Counted from the stretch's first letter, positions 1 to 10,757 are shown. The stretch: 64,000 nt of DNA from Enchytraeus crypticus (GCA_905160935.1 CAJHZI010000476.1:184001-248000); one strand, 5' to 3'. Notes: generated by a model from the sequence alone, not told the origin. Numbers and translations: made by a program.

Positions 1-178
1 TTTAAACCGCAAGGCAATTTAAGGTCCATTTTCCGTATAGCCAGTCCAGTGAATGTCCGAGATTTTACTCTCAGATCAGCGCGGCTGGGATTCGAATCCG
101 TGAGAGTTCAATTCACCTCAGGATCTGTCATTTAAAACTTCATGACGTTACCCCTACGCTATCAAGACATTCTAAAAT
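1..178 (-). repeat. SINE family A copy (truncated by window edge)
   Basis: Read on the minus strand it begins AGAATGTCTTGATAGCG, has an A-box-like TAGCGTAGGGGTAACG and a B-box GGTTCGAATCC-like stretch (here CGGATTCGAATCCCAGC), and continues into a body that recurs at 9130, 27530, 34078, 45185, 46795 and 57640. This is a tRNA-derived pol III retroposon. It lies in the intron right after CNG exon 4. Confidence 0.75.
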
Positions 179-199
179 ACATTCCTACGCTATCAAGAC

Positions 200-495
200 C
201 TGATAGAAGAAGCAGGCGTTCCAGTGGTAGATGATGATGATGTAGAGCACAAGCTTCGCCACCCGGAATGCGTGTGGAAAGCTTGTCCTAGAGTCGTTCC
301 TGTCGAAGAACTCTGATACTTTTCCAACTCTGAGGACCCTGTTGACCCGGACTATGGTCCTGTCGAGGGATAGGGGGAGGTAGAGGAGGTCCGTGGGCAG
401 GACGCTGATGACGTCCAGCTTGAACTGGAGCGTCCGGCGATACTTCCACCTCAGTCTTCCAGGGTCCCGAACTATCAGCCCGTCCTGTAGATATA
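200..495 (-). CDS. CNG channel alpha-like, coding exon 4 (S2-S3 linker to S5); gene runs off the left edge
   Basis: Minus-strand exon of 296 bp with acceptor TTTTAACTCCAG (ending 496). It encodes YLQDGLIVRDPGRLRWKY, then S3 with LQFKLDVISVLPTDLLYL, a CNG-type S4 (VRVNRVLRVGKVSEFFDR) and S5 ending YIIIIYHWNACFFYQ. All are hallmarks of CNGA subunits. The pore, S6, C-linker and cyclic-nucleotide-binding domain are not in the window and should lie to the left. Joined, the four exons give about 257 residues of an expected 600-700. The proposed donor is CAG/GTCTTG, a weak match to consensus, and it lies directly against SINE-like sequence (see findings). It is therefore uncertain whether the gene is intact here. 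Subunit type (alpha) is well supported; the ortholog group is not determined. Confidence 0.9.
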
Positions 496-599
496 CTGGA
501 GTTAAAACAGAAAATATGCTGTGTTCATGGTAATATCTCTTACCGTACACCCGGAGAAAATTGTTGACTATGAAATTTTGTGCTAAACATAGAATTACA

Positions 600-970
600 G
601 CACCTTAAATATGACAAGTTCTACTTAATTATGATAGTTTATTCAGATCTTGTAGTATCTACTTAAATATTGAAATTTTAAAATAATATTTTTTACTGAA
701 ATATGATAAGTTCTACTTAATTATGGTAATTTCAACTAAAAGGTACTGATTTCAGCTTGAATATGATAATTTCTGGTTAAACATGATAGTTTCTATTTTA
801 ATATGAAAACTTTTACTTAAATGTCATAATTTCTACTAAAATATGACAGTTTCTACTAAAATATGATAATTTCAACTAAAATATGATACTTTCTGCTAAA
901 ATATGATAATTTCAACATAAATACAATAATTTCTGCTAAAACGTGACAATTTCGACTTATATACGTCAAT
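600..970. repeat. AT-rich tandem array, unit about 20 bp
   Basis: About 16 imperfect units on the theme AATATGATAATTTCTACT fill most of the CNG intron between exons 4 and 3. Units differ by several substitutions, so the array is old. Confidence 0.8.
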
Positions 971-980
971 TTCCACATAC

Positions 981-1204
981 TTTTTCGAGAAGAGATGAAG
1001 ATGTCTAATAGGTAGATGAAGTCTGAGACATAGTCCAGGGCCAGCCACATAACGATGTTGTCATCGTTCAGTTTGGGTAGAACAGCTCGGGCGATGATGA
1101 GCATGGAGTTATAGAGGATGATGATGGTCATCAGAGCGAGCCAGAAGTAGTAGAAATCAGAGGCTGGGTCCACAATCCACGTGTGCCACAACTTCTTGAG
1201 AAAA
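981..1204 (-). CDS. CNG channel alpha-like, coding exon 3 (S1-S2)
   Basis: Minus-strand exon of 224 bp with acceptor TTGTCGCAG (ending 1205) and donor GTATGT (980-975). It encodes the start of the channel core: a conserved pre-S1 segment KKLWHTWIVDPASDFYYFW, the S1 helix, the IIARA motif typical of CNGA subunits, and S2 with LDYVSDFIYLLDIF. Alpha-type CNG channels have closely matching segments (DP...YY.WL, MIIARA, LDY.SD..Y..D.F). CNGB or HCN channels match much less well. Phase in is 2+1 and phase out leaves one base, both matching the neighbouring exons. Function by family: non-selective cation channel subunit opened by cGMP or cAMP, usually in sensory neurons and located in the plasma membrane. 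Confidence 0.9.
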
Positions 1205-1377
1205 CTGCGACAACGTGAAGAGATGATCTTGAAAGTGTAGAGAAAATTACATTGAGTTATTCAGATGTTAAATAATGCGATTTTAATTTAATTAAAATCT
1301 AATGCATTTATTCTAATGTAATTAAATCTAACACTTATTTAATTAACACGTACCTGACGGATTTGTTTTAAGTAGAT

Positions 1378-1436
<59 letters not shown>

Positions 1437-1748
1437 TAGATACATAGAGAGTGCAAAAGATAGAAAGAGAAAGAAAGAAAGTGAGAGAAAGAAAGAAAGA
1501 GAGAGATAGAGAAAGAGATAGATAGAGAGAGATAGAGAGAGAGAGAGAGAGACAGTAGGAGAGAGAGAATTTGTTAGATTAATCTCTTCCAAATTTTGAT
1601 TTATTTCTAAACTTAAGAAAAGAGGTTCTCGTATGGTTTTCCAATGCCTCTTCTCAACTTCTGCTAGCCTTTTTGTCACACTACACTCACTCAATGCTAA
1701 CAAAGTACTCAATATCATCATGGACGTGTGTATAATGCTTTATCTCAC
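1205..1748. repeat. CNG intron with (GA)n microsatellite
   Basis: Intron between exons 3 and 2. It has plain AT-rich sequence, then a long (GA)n tract at about 1379-1565 with interruptions. The open frame of Leu/Ser runs on the opposite strand is an artefact of the repeat. Confidence 0.85.
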
Positions 1749-1897
1749 TTGCTGTAGACAACAGGGGCCGCTGGGGTGCTAACATTCGTGTCCACTGTGT
1801 GTGATGAGGCAGTCCCGTATTTGGCTAGAAACGAGTCCTTGGGCTCTGCTATCAGGTCGTTCTCTGTCCGTCGTCGAACCTTCAACGTCCGGATCAG
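1749..1897 (-). CDS. CNG channel alpha-like, coding exon 2 (cytosolic N-terminal linker)
   Basis: Minus-strand exon of 149 bp between an acceptor (TTAACAG at about 1904-1898) and a donor (GTGAGATA starting at 1748). It encodes about 49 residues, beginning LIRTLKVRRRTENDLIAEPK and ending PVVYSK/N at the split codon. It is polar, basic at the start, and would sit in the cytosol before S1. The exon leaves two bases of a codon that are completed by the first base of the S1-S2 exon (981-1204), which supports the model. Reading on past the donor gives an immediate stop. The sequence itself has no diagnostic motif; it is placed by phase and position. Confidence 0.65.
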
Positions 1898-1901
1898 CTG
1901 T

Positions 1902-2215
1902 TAATTATCAAGTTAACAATAACACATGTTAGCAAGATAACAATAACAATATTCTTATCAAGTTATCAATAACACATGTTAGCAAGATAACAATAACAAT
2001 ATTATTATTTAGTTGACAATAACACTTGTTAGGAAGATAATATTAACAATTGCTGTCAAGTTGACAATTACAGTTGTCAGCAAGACAACATTAGCAATTG
2101 TTATCTAGTTAACCACAACAATTGTTAACAATATAACATTAACAATTGCTCTTAAGATGGCAACAATGAATACATAATAATATGATAGCAGTAACAATTG
2201 TTATAAAAGTAACAC
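1902..2215. repeat. Tandem repeat, unit about 55-60 bp
   Basis: Four to five degenerating units containing AAGTTAACAATAACAC and TAGCAAGATAACAATAAC, within the CNG intron between exons 2 and 1. Confidence 0.7.
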
Positions 2216-2611
2216 CTCGTAAGCTCTCAATTCCAAATTTAACCACTGCTTTCTGCTACTGTATTGACTTTGTTAGGCGGTATATATTCCACTATTTAAC
2301 ATTTACCTGATCTCGAGTAGCAACCCGACCCTATTGGACAGGCGGACATTCTTATCCACTTAGCCATTCATACGTGTTAACAATATTGTTATCTAGATAT
2401 AGGATGTACAGAATTACATGTAAGTAGCATTAAAATTATCTTACCTGCACTATTCTTGTTGTTTTCCTAACGCTCATTGCGTGTTAATTGTTATTTATCG
2501 ACCAACATACATGTTTAATAACACTGTTGTTTTATTACACCACGTGTTGTGTGACAGACGGTTTAATAAACAATGCACAAAATGCGCTTTGTTCCATGTT
2601 CTACGAATAAT

Positions 2612-2713
2612 TTATTATTTCTAATTCCTTTTGACCCTATGATAATTTGGAGTAATCGCACAACTCACTCAAATATTAAAAAAATAAAAAATAAATCAAA
2701 GTTATTAAGTATT
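2612..2713. repeat. Direct repeat copy 1 (about 100 bp)
   Basis: Nearly identical to 3614-3712: both contain TTCCTTTTGACCCTATGATA and run to TTATTAAGTA. Copy 2 is flanked on both sides by (TA)n tracts. Confidence 0.85.
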
Positions 2714-3546
2714 AAACATATTTTCGGGATAAAACAAAAGAAAGCGACATTAGTAACTGATATAAATGACTGCGGAGTATTTAGAGCATCTTACAGTGTT
2801 GCTAGGGCACTGTAGCAACAAAGACGTGGCCGGTTACCATGGATATAGTGTCAGGTAAAATCTGCTCAGAGTCGTTTATGATACGGAAATTAGCCAACGA
2901 AACTGTGCTGCGGATTGATCTAATTACAACTGATAATCAAATTGATAAATGAATTCTTGTTGCTCGCCACACAATTTCGCTCTGATGCCGACTTCACCCA
3001 GTATTTACATAGAGCTGCAGATGTCTACAGTATTTAAAGTGGGGAAACAGAGCTAGGGGAAAGGTCAGAAATGCTCTAGCCCCCTGTAATGTATTAATTA
3101 ACTTCTGTACTGTAACTTTCTGCGGTTGTCAGATTGAATGAAAATAAACGAATATATTATTAACTAAATATGGGCCCTTAGCTGGAAACGCCCCTAAGCA
3201 AAAATTGGAGCTGAGTTCCCCTGCACCCCCACACCATAACCACTGGATGCTTATTCAATAGTTTGAATATTTTAACTATTTATATATTATTATTTGAATA
3301 TTTTAACTATTCCAAGCTGACGTTATCACTACTGGCAATGAAGTGGTGTCCGCCGGGACATGAACCATACTCCACTCAACACACTGTTCCACAAGGGTCT
3401 ACTCAAATCAGGAATCATTTCCAGGATTTATCCCATTGTCAACATTCTGGACTCATACCAGAATCCACTGATGGAGTTAACTGTGAGATTCATCGTCATG
3501 CTTCAATTCAAGCCCTCGACTTCTTGATCATTCTCTGTGTTCATGA

Positions 3547-3549
<3 letters not shown>

Positions 3550-3618
<69 letters not shown>

Positions 3619-3774
3619 TCTAATTCCTTTTGACCCTATGATAATTTAGAGTAATCGCACAACTCACTCATATATTAAAAAAGTAAAAAATAAATCAAAG
3701 TTATTAAGTAGTATATATATATATATATATTATGTTATTATAGTTATTATGTTTATATATATATATATAATAGT

Positions 3775-3866
<92 letters not shown>

Positions 3867-3868
3867 AT
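3550..3868. repeat. (TA)n microsatellite tracts around direct repeat copy 2
   Basis: Long (TA)n runs at about 3550-3613, 3711-3730 and 3780-3868 surround the second copy of the 100-bp repeat (3614-3712). Nothing coding; Ile/Tyr open frames here are repeat artefacts. Confidence 0.9.
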
Positions 3869-3870
3869 AT

Positions 3871-4320
3871 CATAGATGAAAAAAACATTTTTTCAACCTT
3901 TTTATATCTGTTAAAAAAGCGTATTTTACGATTTATATGTTTTTTAAATAAAAAACGTAAAAAAACGTAAACCGTAAACGTCACACGTAAAAATTACGAT
4001 AAACACTGTGATCTCACCTCTAATTATTTCAACTGTGAGCCAAAACAGGAAATTGTAAGAACATTTTATGTGGCTGTATGTGACCTGAAAGTATTTGTTT
4101 ATATTCTTATGGAGTCTATGGACATACTTTAGAATTTTTTAGATCAAGTCTAGTTGTAATAATATTGTTTAGTGTTATGGAATGAAGGCATGGCAATATA
4201 TATGCAATCTACGTGTACGCTACTAACGTTTTTTTAACGTTTTATTATGTTTTTAATTTTTGGGGGAAAACGCGTTTTTTAACGTTTTTATTTTTGGTAA
4301 GAACGTTTTTTTCATCTATG
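3871..4320. mobile_element. MITE-like element with imperfect long terminal inverted repeats
   Basis: The left end reads CATAGATGAAAAAAAC and the right end is its exact inverted complement, GTTTTTTTCATCTATG. The similarity between the arms continues imperfectly for about 100 bp (shared AAAAACGT and GTTAAAAAA-GCGT blocks). The element of about 450 bp is embedded in TA repeats, as expected for a Tc1/mariner-type TA target. No transposase is encoded. Only one copy is seen here, so family membership is not established. Confidence 0.55.
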
Positions 4321-4333
4321 ATATATATATATG

Positions 4334-4378
<45 letters not shown>

Positions 4379-4432
4379 ATATGTATATATAATATATATA
4401 TATATATTATATATATATAATATATATATATA

Positions 4433-4480
<48 letters not shown>
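4321..4480. repeat. (TA)n microsatellite with ATATATATGTA interruptions
   Basis: Simple TA dinucleotide DNA immediately right of the MITE-like element; part of the CNG intron upstream of exon 2. Confidence 0.9.
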
Positions 4481-4483
<3 letters not shown>

Positions 4484-4723
4484 CTGATTGATTGATTCAC
4501 TCTTTTGAGTAAGATTTAAATATTTAGATAGATCGACCGATGGACGGACTGAAGAACCTAAATGTACAGTTTTGACAATTATATCAATAGATTGATTGAT
4601 TGGATGGTTAATTATTTAATTGACCACCTTATCTACAAAATAACTAACTAGCTAATCATCCGATAAATTTACTAATTGGTTAATTGATTAATTTAACAGC
4701 TATTTTGATTAATTGATTGATAC

Positions 4724-4825
4724 CTGAGCGGTTTTTCTGAATTTGGCCGCCCCTGCCTGTGGTCTGCGGTCAGTAGAATCATCAGGCTCGTCGCTGATGA
4801 TGACTTCGGCTGTTGGGTGAGACAT
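4724..4825 (-). CDS. CNG channel alpha-like, coding exon 1 (N-terminus)
   Basis: First coding exon of a minus-strand cyclic-nucleotide-gated channel gene. It begins with ATG at 4825-4823 and encodes 34 residues starting MSHPTAEVIISDEPDD, a hydrophilic acidic-then-basic cytosolic N-terminus with no motif of its own. It ends CGCTCAG followed by GTATCA, a good donor, in phase 0. The next exon (1749-1897) starts in phase 0, so the join is consistent. The start assignment rests on this ATG and the continuous phase through four exons; no promoter or 5' UTR was identified, and further upstream exons cannot be excluded. The N-terminus is poorly conserved in the family, so membership is inferred from the downstream exons. 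Confidence 0.6.
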
Positions 4826-5209
4826 TATGAAATGTATCCTAACGGTTTATAGACATTACCTCTAACATTCAAGCTTGCAGTAAAGAGAGAGAGAGAGAGA
4901 GAGAACTATGTTTATTTCAATCCACTCAAAATATACAATGACATACACAAACAAGGCCGTCAAAGAGGTCACAAGTAACCTATCTAGTTGACCACCCCTC
5001 AGTCATACAAATTGAAAAATAACTAGGCAAATCGAATAAACATGCAATATAAGTAATAGAAATGACAGTTCATAAAGTTTGAAATAATAGCAACAGGAAT
5101 TTCAAAAGAGAATATTGCTTCTGCCAATACATCTGAGCTACAGAGAATCACAGTATTAAAGGATTTGCATGTCTGCGTGGATATACAGCTTTGCATAGAA
5201 TACGGATCT
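4826..5209. other. Region upstream of CNG start codon
   Basis: Sequence 5' of the CNG ATG. Contains a short (GA)n at about 4884-4906. No TATA box, initiator or other promoter element could be named with confidence. The 5' UTR and promoter of the CNG gene may be here or further upstream. Confidence 0.4.
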
Positions 5210-5214
5210 TATAA

Positions 5215-5405
5215 TCGAATCACTTATGATGGAATCACGTAAGATGGAATCACGTAAGATGGAATCACTTATGATGCAATGACTTATGATGCAATGACTT
5301 ATGATGCAATGACTTATGATGGAATCACTTTTGATGGAATCACTTATGATGGAATCACTTTTGATGGAATCACTTTTGATGGAATCACTTATGATGCAAT
5401 CACGA
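5215..5405. repeat. 15-bp minisatellite
   Basis: About 13 head-to-tail units of the type GATGGAATCACTTAT with GCAATGACTTAT and ACGTAAGAT variants. Confidence 0.9.
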
Positions 5406-5725
5406 ACCTTACGTGACTAGGCTAAACGTATAGTCATGGTAAATCTCTAAGCGATCTTTACTGGGAGCAATAGATACGAAACAATAGACTGAGAACTGAT
5501 CAGTTCTACAGACAGTTCAGCATTAAATCAATCAAATCTGCATTAGCTACATAATATCAGAGCAGGTATAATACAGCTCTCTAGCGTGTGGCTCATTAAG
5601 ATGTAGCAATACACAATCCTCTGATTATGAAGAATAGGAAAGGAACTACCGGCAGTGACCATAGACTTTTTCATCTTACCTGACTGCTTTTTGTTATCAC
5701 TGGACCGACACCGTTTAAGATCTTT

Positions 5726-5892
5726 TTCTTTCTCTTCAGCACATGTATTTTTCAGATCGTTTGGGGTGAATCGATTTGTAGTGACATGTGATGGGTGAAG
5801 GGGACGTTCGTGACATCATCCTTGTATGAGGAAACGGAAGTTAGACCTTTTTATTATTATTATCTTTATTATTATTATTATTATTATTTATT
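5726..5892 (+). repeat. SINE family C copy with (ATT)n tail
   Basis: Contains AGATCGTTTGGGGTGAATCG, TGACATCATCCTTGTATGAG and GGAAACGGAAGTTAGACC, followed by a (TTA)n tail. The same body occurs inverted at 13975-14122. Shorter tail-end pieces are at 17098, 39972, 44585 and 57800. Confidence 0.8.
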
Positions 5893-6990
5893 TATTTCCT
5901 AGAATGAAATTAAATCAGTGACTGAGAGGCCTGGTTTTGAACTCCGTGTCTGGCAATTAGAAACTCGAATCAGTCAATTTGTGCTAAATGCTACGACAAT
6001 ATCGAGCTCGGTAGACTGGAAAATATGAAGAGTAAAGTTTCGCTATGTAGTGCAATGTACCATTAATTTCACTAGCACACAATAACATAACAAATTAGCA
6101 TTAAATATAATTAACTGATTAATAAGAATAACAATTATTTAGTCAATACGGTTAATAATTAATTAATCAATAAGAATAATAATTAGTCATTGTTAGGATT
6201 TTTAATTATTATGAAATGCTGAAAGAGAAACTCATAATCAAAAGTTAACCCGGGTTTCTCTCTTCTATTCTGTATGATATTCTTCAAGTTGTAAATTATT
6301 ATAGTGTAAGATTTGGACCATTAGATCAATTCTAAAGCAATTATATTTAATGAATGAAGTATTATGTTTTGATTTAAATTTAAATTCACTGTTACGCAGT
6401 TTGCATGATGTGCCTGAATGATGTGATTTTTTTCTTTTATTTTATTTTTGGTTCTACTACTAAACTGATATAAACTGAATTCTGCAGTGGATATGAGTGA
6501 CAAGACTATGAAGGCCGATATTGCAGATATCTGTCTAACTCTTCTCAGAAATTATTTCAAAAAGCTTCGTACAATTAGAAATTTTAACATTTCAAATTAA
6601 ATTTAAGAATTTCTATAGCGCATGTCGTCAACGTCTGCTGAGTAATTGCTATGTAATTACGTCCATTCACAACGATGATCCAAATTTTATTAAGAAAATT
6701 AAATCATCTGTCAATCCTATTATTTAGTTTATTTCATATGTTCAGTAGGGCCTGTATTGAAAACTTTCCATCGTTTAACTATGAAATAAAACTAAAATTT
6801 GAAACGTTAATAGTTAAAATGTTAAATTATTAAAATTGAACCAAATGAAAATTGTATTAGTGAAGTCTTATCTGACATGACACAATCTTATCATAATCAC
6901 TGATGCATGGAATAGGGTCAAGTTTTACAGAATTGGGGCGTGTTTTAAATGCATTTAGAATAGGGACATGTAGGCCTGTAGGCCTCAAAC
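5893..6990. other. AT-rich intergenic stretch, no gene seen
   Basis: Low-GC sequence without a convincing open frame, splice-bounded exon or recognised repeat. Confidence 0.5.
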
Positions 6991-7075
6991 TGCATATGTC
7001 TAAAGCTGTATATGCCTCAAGCTGTATATGCCTCAAGCTGTATATGCCTCAAGCTTTATATACCTAAAGCTGTAT
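6990..7075. repeat. 16-bp tandem repeat
   Basis: Five to six units of CTGTATATGCCTCAAG with minor changes. Confidence 0.85.
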
Positions 7076-7094
7076 ATCTCACTATTCCATTACT

Positions 7095-7585
7095 CGTGTT
7101 GTGTCCGAGTTGCTGAAGAATAGGCCAACCGTGGGCTACACGTTCTGTAAAAAGCAACAAAGCACTAGGATCCAAACCAAAGTCTGAAAAGACATTCGGT
7201 TGGTGAGAGCCCAGGCTCTAGAAATTGCTAAAAAAATTCTAAAACGAATGGAAGAAATGATTATCCGACCTGGAGTTTGGATGATCTAGTTAAACTAGAA
7301 CCTCCCCGCGTTATGGGAAGGTTGTTTGAAGAATTGACTAACCGAACTCTGCACGTGTCGTGGAAGGCGACTAAAGCACTAGGATCCAACCAACGTTAGA
7401 AAGGCCATTCAGTTGGTGAGCGTCTAGACTCCAGAAATTTGCTGCAAAATTAAAAAAACCAATAGAAGAGACTATAGGAGATTGACGGATGATATGATAT
7501 AGGACAAAGAGGAGTGGAGAAGGTCCATTCGTATCCCGACCTTATTTAAACTTGGATTAAAGGGAAGAACATGATGATGATGAGT
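7095..7585 (+). repeat. Interspersed repeat with (GAT)n tail, two related segments
   Basis: Two related stretches each contain AAAGCACTAGGATCCAA and TTCAGTTGGTGAG-like blocks. The second ends CTTGGATTAAAGGGAAGA followed by a short (ATG)n. An inverted relative lies at about 63110-63315, and tail pieces are at 11480-11545 and 40930-40975. Confidence 0.65.
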
Positions 7586-7949
7586 TAAAGTTGGGACTCA
7601 GGTGATCTAGTTAAATTGGGATTTAGATGATCTAGTTTAACTGGGTTTCAAGGGAAGATATTGACGATTATGTTCTATTCTAGAGCGTGAACAAAAACAG
7701 CAATAATCGACCGAATCTTGGTAAAATACGCGGCGACAGTATTAAGTAAATAAATTAAATATATTATGATGTGTAAATTATTATTATTATCTACTTATTG
7801 AGTTACACGGCATTATTCTACTAAATACTTACATCTAATAGTAAGATATGAATTTTATTATACGATGTCAATCCTTTAGATCAAACCACTATACTCATCT
7901 CTCGTAGTTACTGATTTAATTAACTTCCATATCCTCTCACATAACTCCA

Positions 7950-7996
<47 letters not shown>

Positions 7997-8183
7997 ATAT
8001 CTTGTGTGTCACACTTAATCTCATTCTCTATACATCTCTCACTCACTCACCATTCCTCTTTATTTATTTTCTCTCTCTCTTTCTTTCTCTCTCTCTCTCC
8101 CACTATCTATCTCACTTTCTGTCTCTCTCCCTCTTCTATATTACTGTCTATCTATCTAGCCCAGCTGTCTGCATTCCCGTCTC

Positions 8184-8234
<51 letters not shown>

Positions 8235-8235
8235 A
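7950..8235. repeat. (CT)n microsatellites
   Basis: Two CT-rich tracts (about 7952-8000 and 8180-8235) joined by CT-biased DNA. The Ser/Leu open frames on this strand are artefacts. Confidence 0.9.
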
Positions 8236-9129
8236 CTTACACTCCACTTAATAAACCCCGCCCCGGGTGCCAATGCTCTGCGTAACTCTGGCAACCTCTT
8301 TAATGCGAAAGTCTCGTAGAGAACTGAGTATAATATGTACGAGTAAGTGACATTGCCAGAGGGGTTGAATTAGTAACATCACTACACTTTCTATATGCAG
8401 AAATATAGTGGGTGACTGCTGAAGATGATCACAAAGCAAGTCCTAATATGCAATTTAACATACATTAGCCTAAAATCTAGCAGTGACAACATTAAAACAG
8501 TAATGATTAATATATGTCGAGAGATATTGATAATTGTCTATAATCAGGTTACTTCTCTTAATCTCTTCTTCTCCTTAACTCTTATATCTTCATCTCGCCA
8601 CTCTATCTTTTCATCTCTTTATCTCCTCAAGATAAAAAAGAATCGTATACGAAACTATCTGTAAATCAATCAACCTATTTAATCAATTAATTAATCTATC
8701 GTTAAATAAATACACATGCCAGTAAATTAATTACAATGTATTTGTAATGATAAGCGTGTTGTGTTTGGTTGTATACTGAGATGTAAGTAATGTATGTTGT
8801 CTGAATATGATTTATCCTGCGACAATATGTCATTGTGTTTTGTATGTGTTCTTCTTGCTATTAAATTCAAATTTTTCGTAGATTGAAGAGCAATTGTCTT
8901 ACGATGGCCTTTACGAAGGGGGAGGAAGAGGTATGCATCTACTTAAGATGTCATGTTAAATTTTTATTTGACCTAAGCTTAAAACGTAAGAAGGCCTACA
9001 AACTTGTTAAAAAAGTGTGACTTCCGCAATATACCCTTCTAGATTTTATCCCAGTGAGAATATATGCCATGGACCTGACGTAATGTGAAGAGAGGCACTA
9101 CACTGTGAGAAAGAGAAGCAGTAAGCAAA
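8236..9129. other. Intergenic, no gene seen
   Basis: Contains at about 9060-9115 a degenerate piece of the LINE-tail family (ATATGCCATGGACCTGAC). Otherwise unrecognised. Confidence 0.5.
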
Positions 9130-9365
9130 GTAAACACGCATTATAGTGAAATGATCAACTATTTTGATATCTATCACTAATACCACATGTTTAAACCGTT
9201 AGCCAATTTTGACAATTTTCTGTATAACCAGTCCTGTCAATGTCCCATATTTTACTCTCAGATCAGCGCGGCTGGGATTCGAACCCACGAGGGTTCAATT
9301 CACCTCAGGATCTGTCATTTAAAACTTCATAACGTTACCCCTACCCTACTAAGGCATTCTGTAAA
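9130..9365 (-). repeat. SINE family A copy
   Basis: Near-complete copy: body with TATCTATCACTAATACCACATG, then the B-box complement GGCTGGGATTCGAACC and the 5' end CTAAGGCATTCT. The family orientation is minus. Confidence 0.85.
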
Positions 9366-9689
9366 TAAATAATAAATAATACATGAGCGCGGAAGCAAAG
9401 TAAGGTTTTGCACTATTTCTTTTTATTACTTTGTCAAACTATGTACATGTAAGATTTCTGGACCAAGCCAGATGTCATTGCAGTGAGTTATCATTGAACA
9501 TCGAAGCCTCTACGTTCATTCACCAGGTGGAGCAAAAGACTGGATTTTCTAACTTTAGCTAATGAAAGTCGTTTGTGAAATTCTACAAGTGCAATCGTAA
9601 CTGTATTGTTGAAGTCAAATTAATTTTTACTAGTTACTTACTAACCAGTTTTCTCTACTTCCAATAATAAATCCTCACTAAATGTAAAC

Positions 9690-10010
9690 AGCTTAATTTG
9701 CTGGATTACTCAGCGGCAAACTTGCTTGATATGCTGGAGGTTCTGGGTTTCAAACCCAACGAAGTTATTTCTATCATCTCTCTCTCTCTCTTAGTGCACT
9801 GCCAACAGGCATGTCCATGGTACATAACGCCTCCACTATTCTATGTCTTCCGTTTTCCTCTTCATACAAGTATCTTTAATTCGTCTAACATTCTTTTTGA
9901 TACACCATTATTCTTGGAGGGTTCGGCATATGAAGAGGTGTATACCCTATGCCTTCTTCAGCTTCGACTAACCTTTACTGTGCAGAGGCGTCATTCCCTA
10001 ACATAGCTAT
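9690..10010 (-). repeat. LINE-tail-sharing short element, with a tRNA-like segment at its edge
   Basis: After a tRNA-like GGGTTTCAAACCC at about 9745 comes (CT)n, TTAGTGCACTGCC, TCCATGGTACATAACGCC and a body shared with 11257-11545 and 35455-35605. On the minus strand the element ends GGCAGTGCACTAAGAGAGAG. The same terminal sequence ends the LINE relict at 61321-62430. Confidence 0.65.
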
Positions 10011-10544
10011 CCTGTCTACACATTTATAACATCCTCCATTGTGAAAGAAGGCAAATATTAAACCTAGCCCAGCTAATGCTAGAGAACGCTGAAGGCACTA
10101 TCAGAGCTGGGATCGTCGGGTAGTGGAGCCCCAGACAGTTTAAAATGTAAAAGAAAACTTGCTTACAGAAGCATGATCTGAACGTATCTGGCTTGAGAAA
10201 CAGGGACATCGAATGGATAGGGATAACACTTCCGTGGTCCCAATGGTCCGATACACGCAGCCCATCCGAGCGATCAATCAAGCGTAAATGAATTCCCAAC
10301 ATTCATTCCAACAGCTTGCAGCGTGTAACTCGATCCTCTTTATGTCTTCCAGCTAAATATTACTCGCATTCCGCTCTGTCTGCCCGTCCTTAGAATAGGT
10401 CAGTGGAAGTGAAGACAGGTTTAGCGGCCTCTTGAACAACGGATTTCAACCTAAAATAACGCAATACTAAACTGCGCAATGCTCTGGGCATGGATAAATA
10501 GGACTATACAAATAGCGTGACAAAAGTGTACTAAACAGCATTGT

Positions 10545-10625
10545 TTGCTAAAGGGTGTAATAGAAGGAAGAATGAAATGGCAATGCGTTAGAGGAAGACC
10601 AAGACCTGCGATGTTGGATGATATG
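10545..10625 (+). pseudogene. Fragment of LINE reverse transcriptase C-terminus
   Basis: Translates as GVIEGRMKWQCVRGRPRPAM followed by LDDMIQM. This resembles the basic (I/E)EG.R..GRPR..W.D(D/N)I tail at the end of many non-LTR reverse transcriptases. Only about 27 residues are present, directly abutting a family B SINE. A relict, not a gene. Confidence 0.45.
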
Positions 10626-10634
10626 ATACAAATG

Positions 10635-10757
10635 CTAAGGTTAACGTCAGTTTCCTCATTTGAGAGCGATGTCAGTGACGGGCGAGTCCAGGATTTGAAC
10701 CCGCACCTACTGATCCGCGGTCGAATATCTTACCGACTTCGCCACTGGCTCCAGCCA
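10635..10757 (-). repeat. SINE family B copy
   Basis: Minus-strand element with GGAGCCAGTGGCGAAGTCGG, a B-box-like GGTTCAAATCC, the core CATCGCTCTCAAATGAGGAA and end ACTGACGTTAACCTTAGC. At least a dozen copies occur in the window. Confidence 0.85.

Noticed and set aside
9270..9310. tRNA gene suggested by A and B boxes in family A and B elements
   Set aside because: No full cloverleaf or acceptor stem; sequences recur dispersed with non-tRNA bodies, so they are SINEs.
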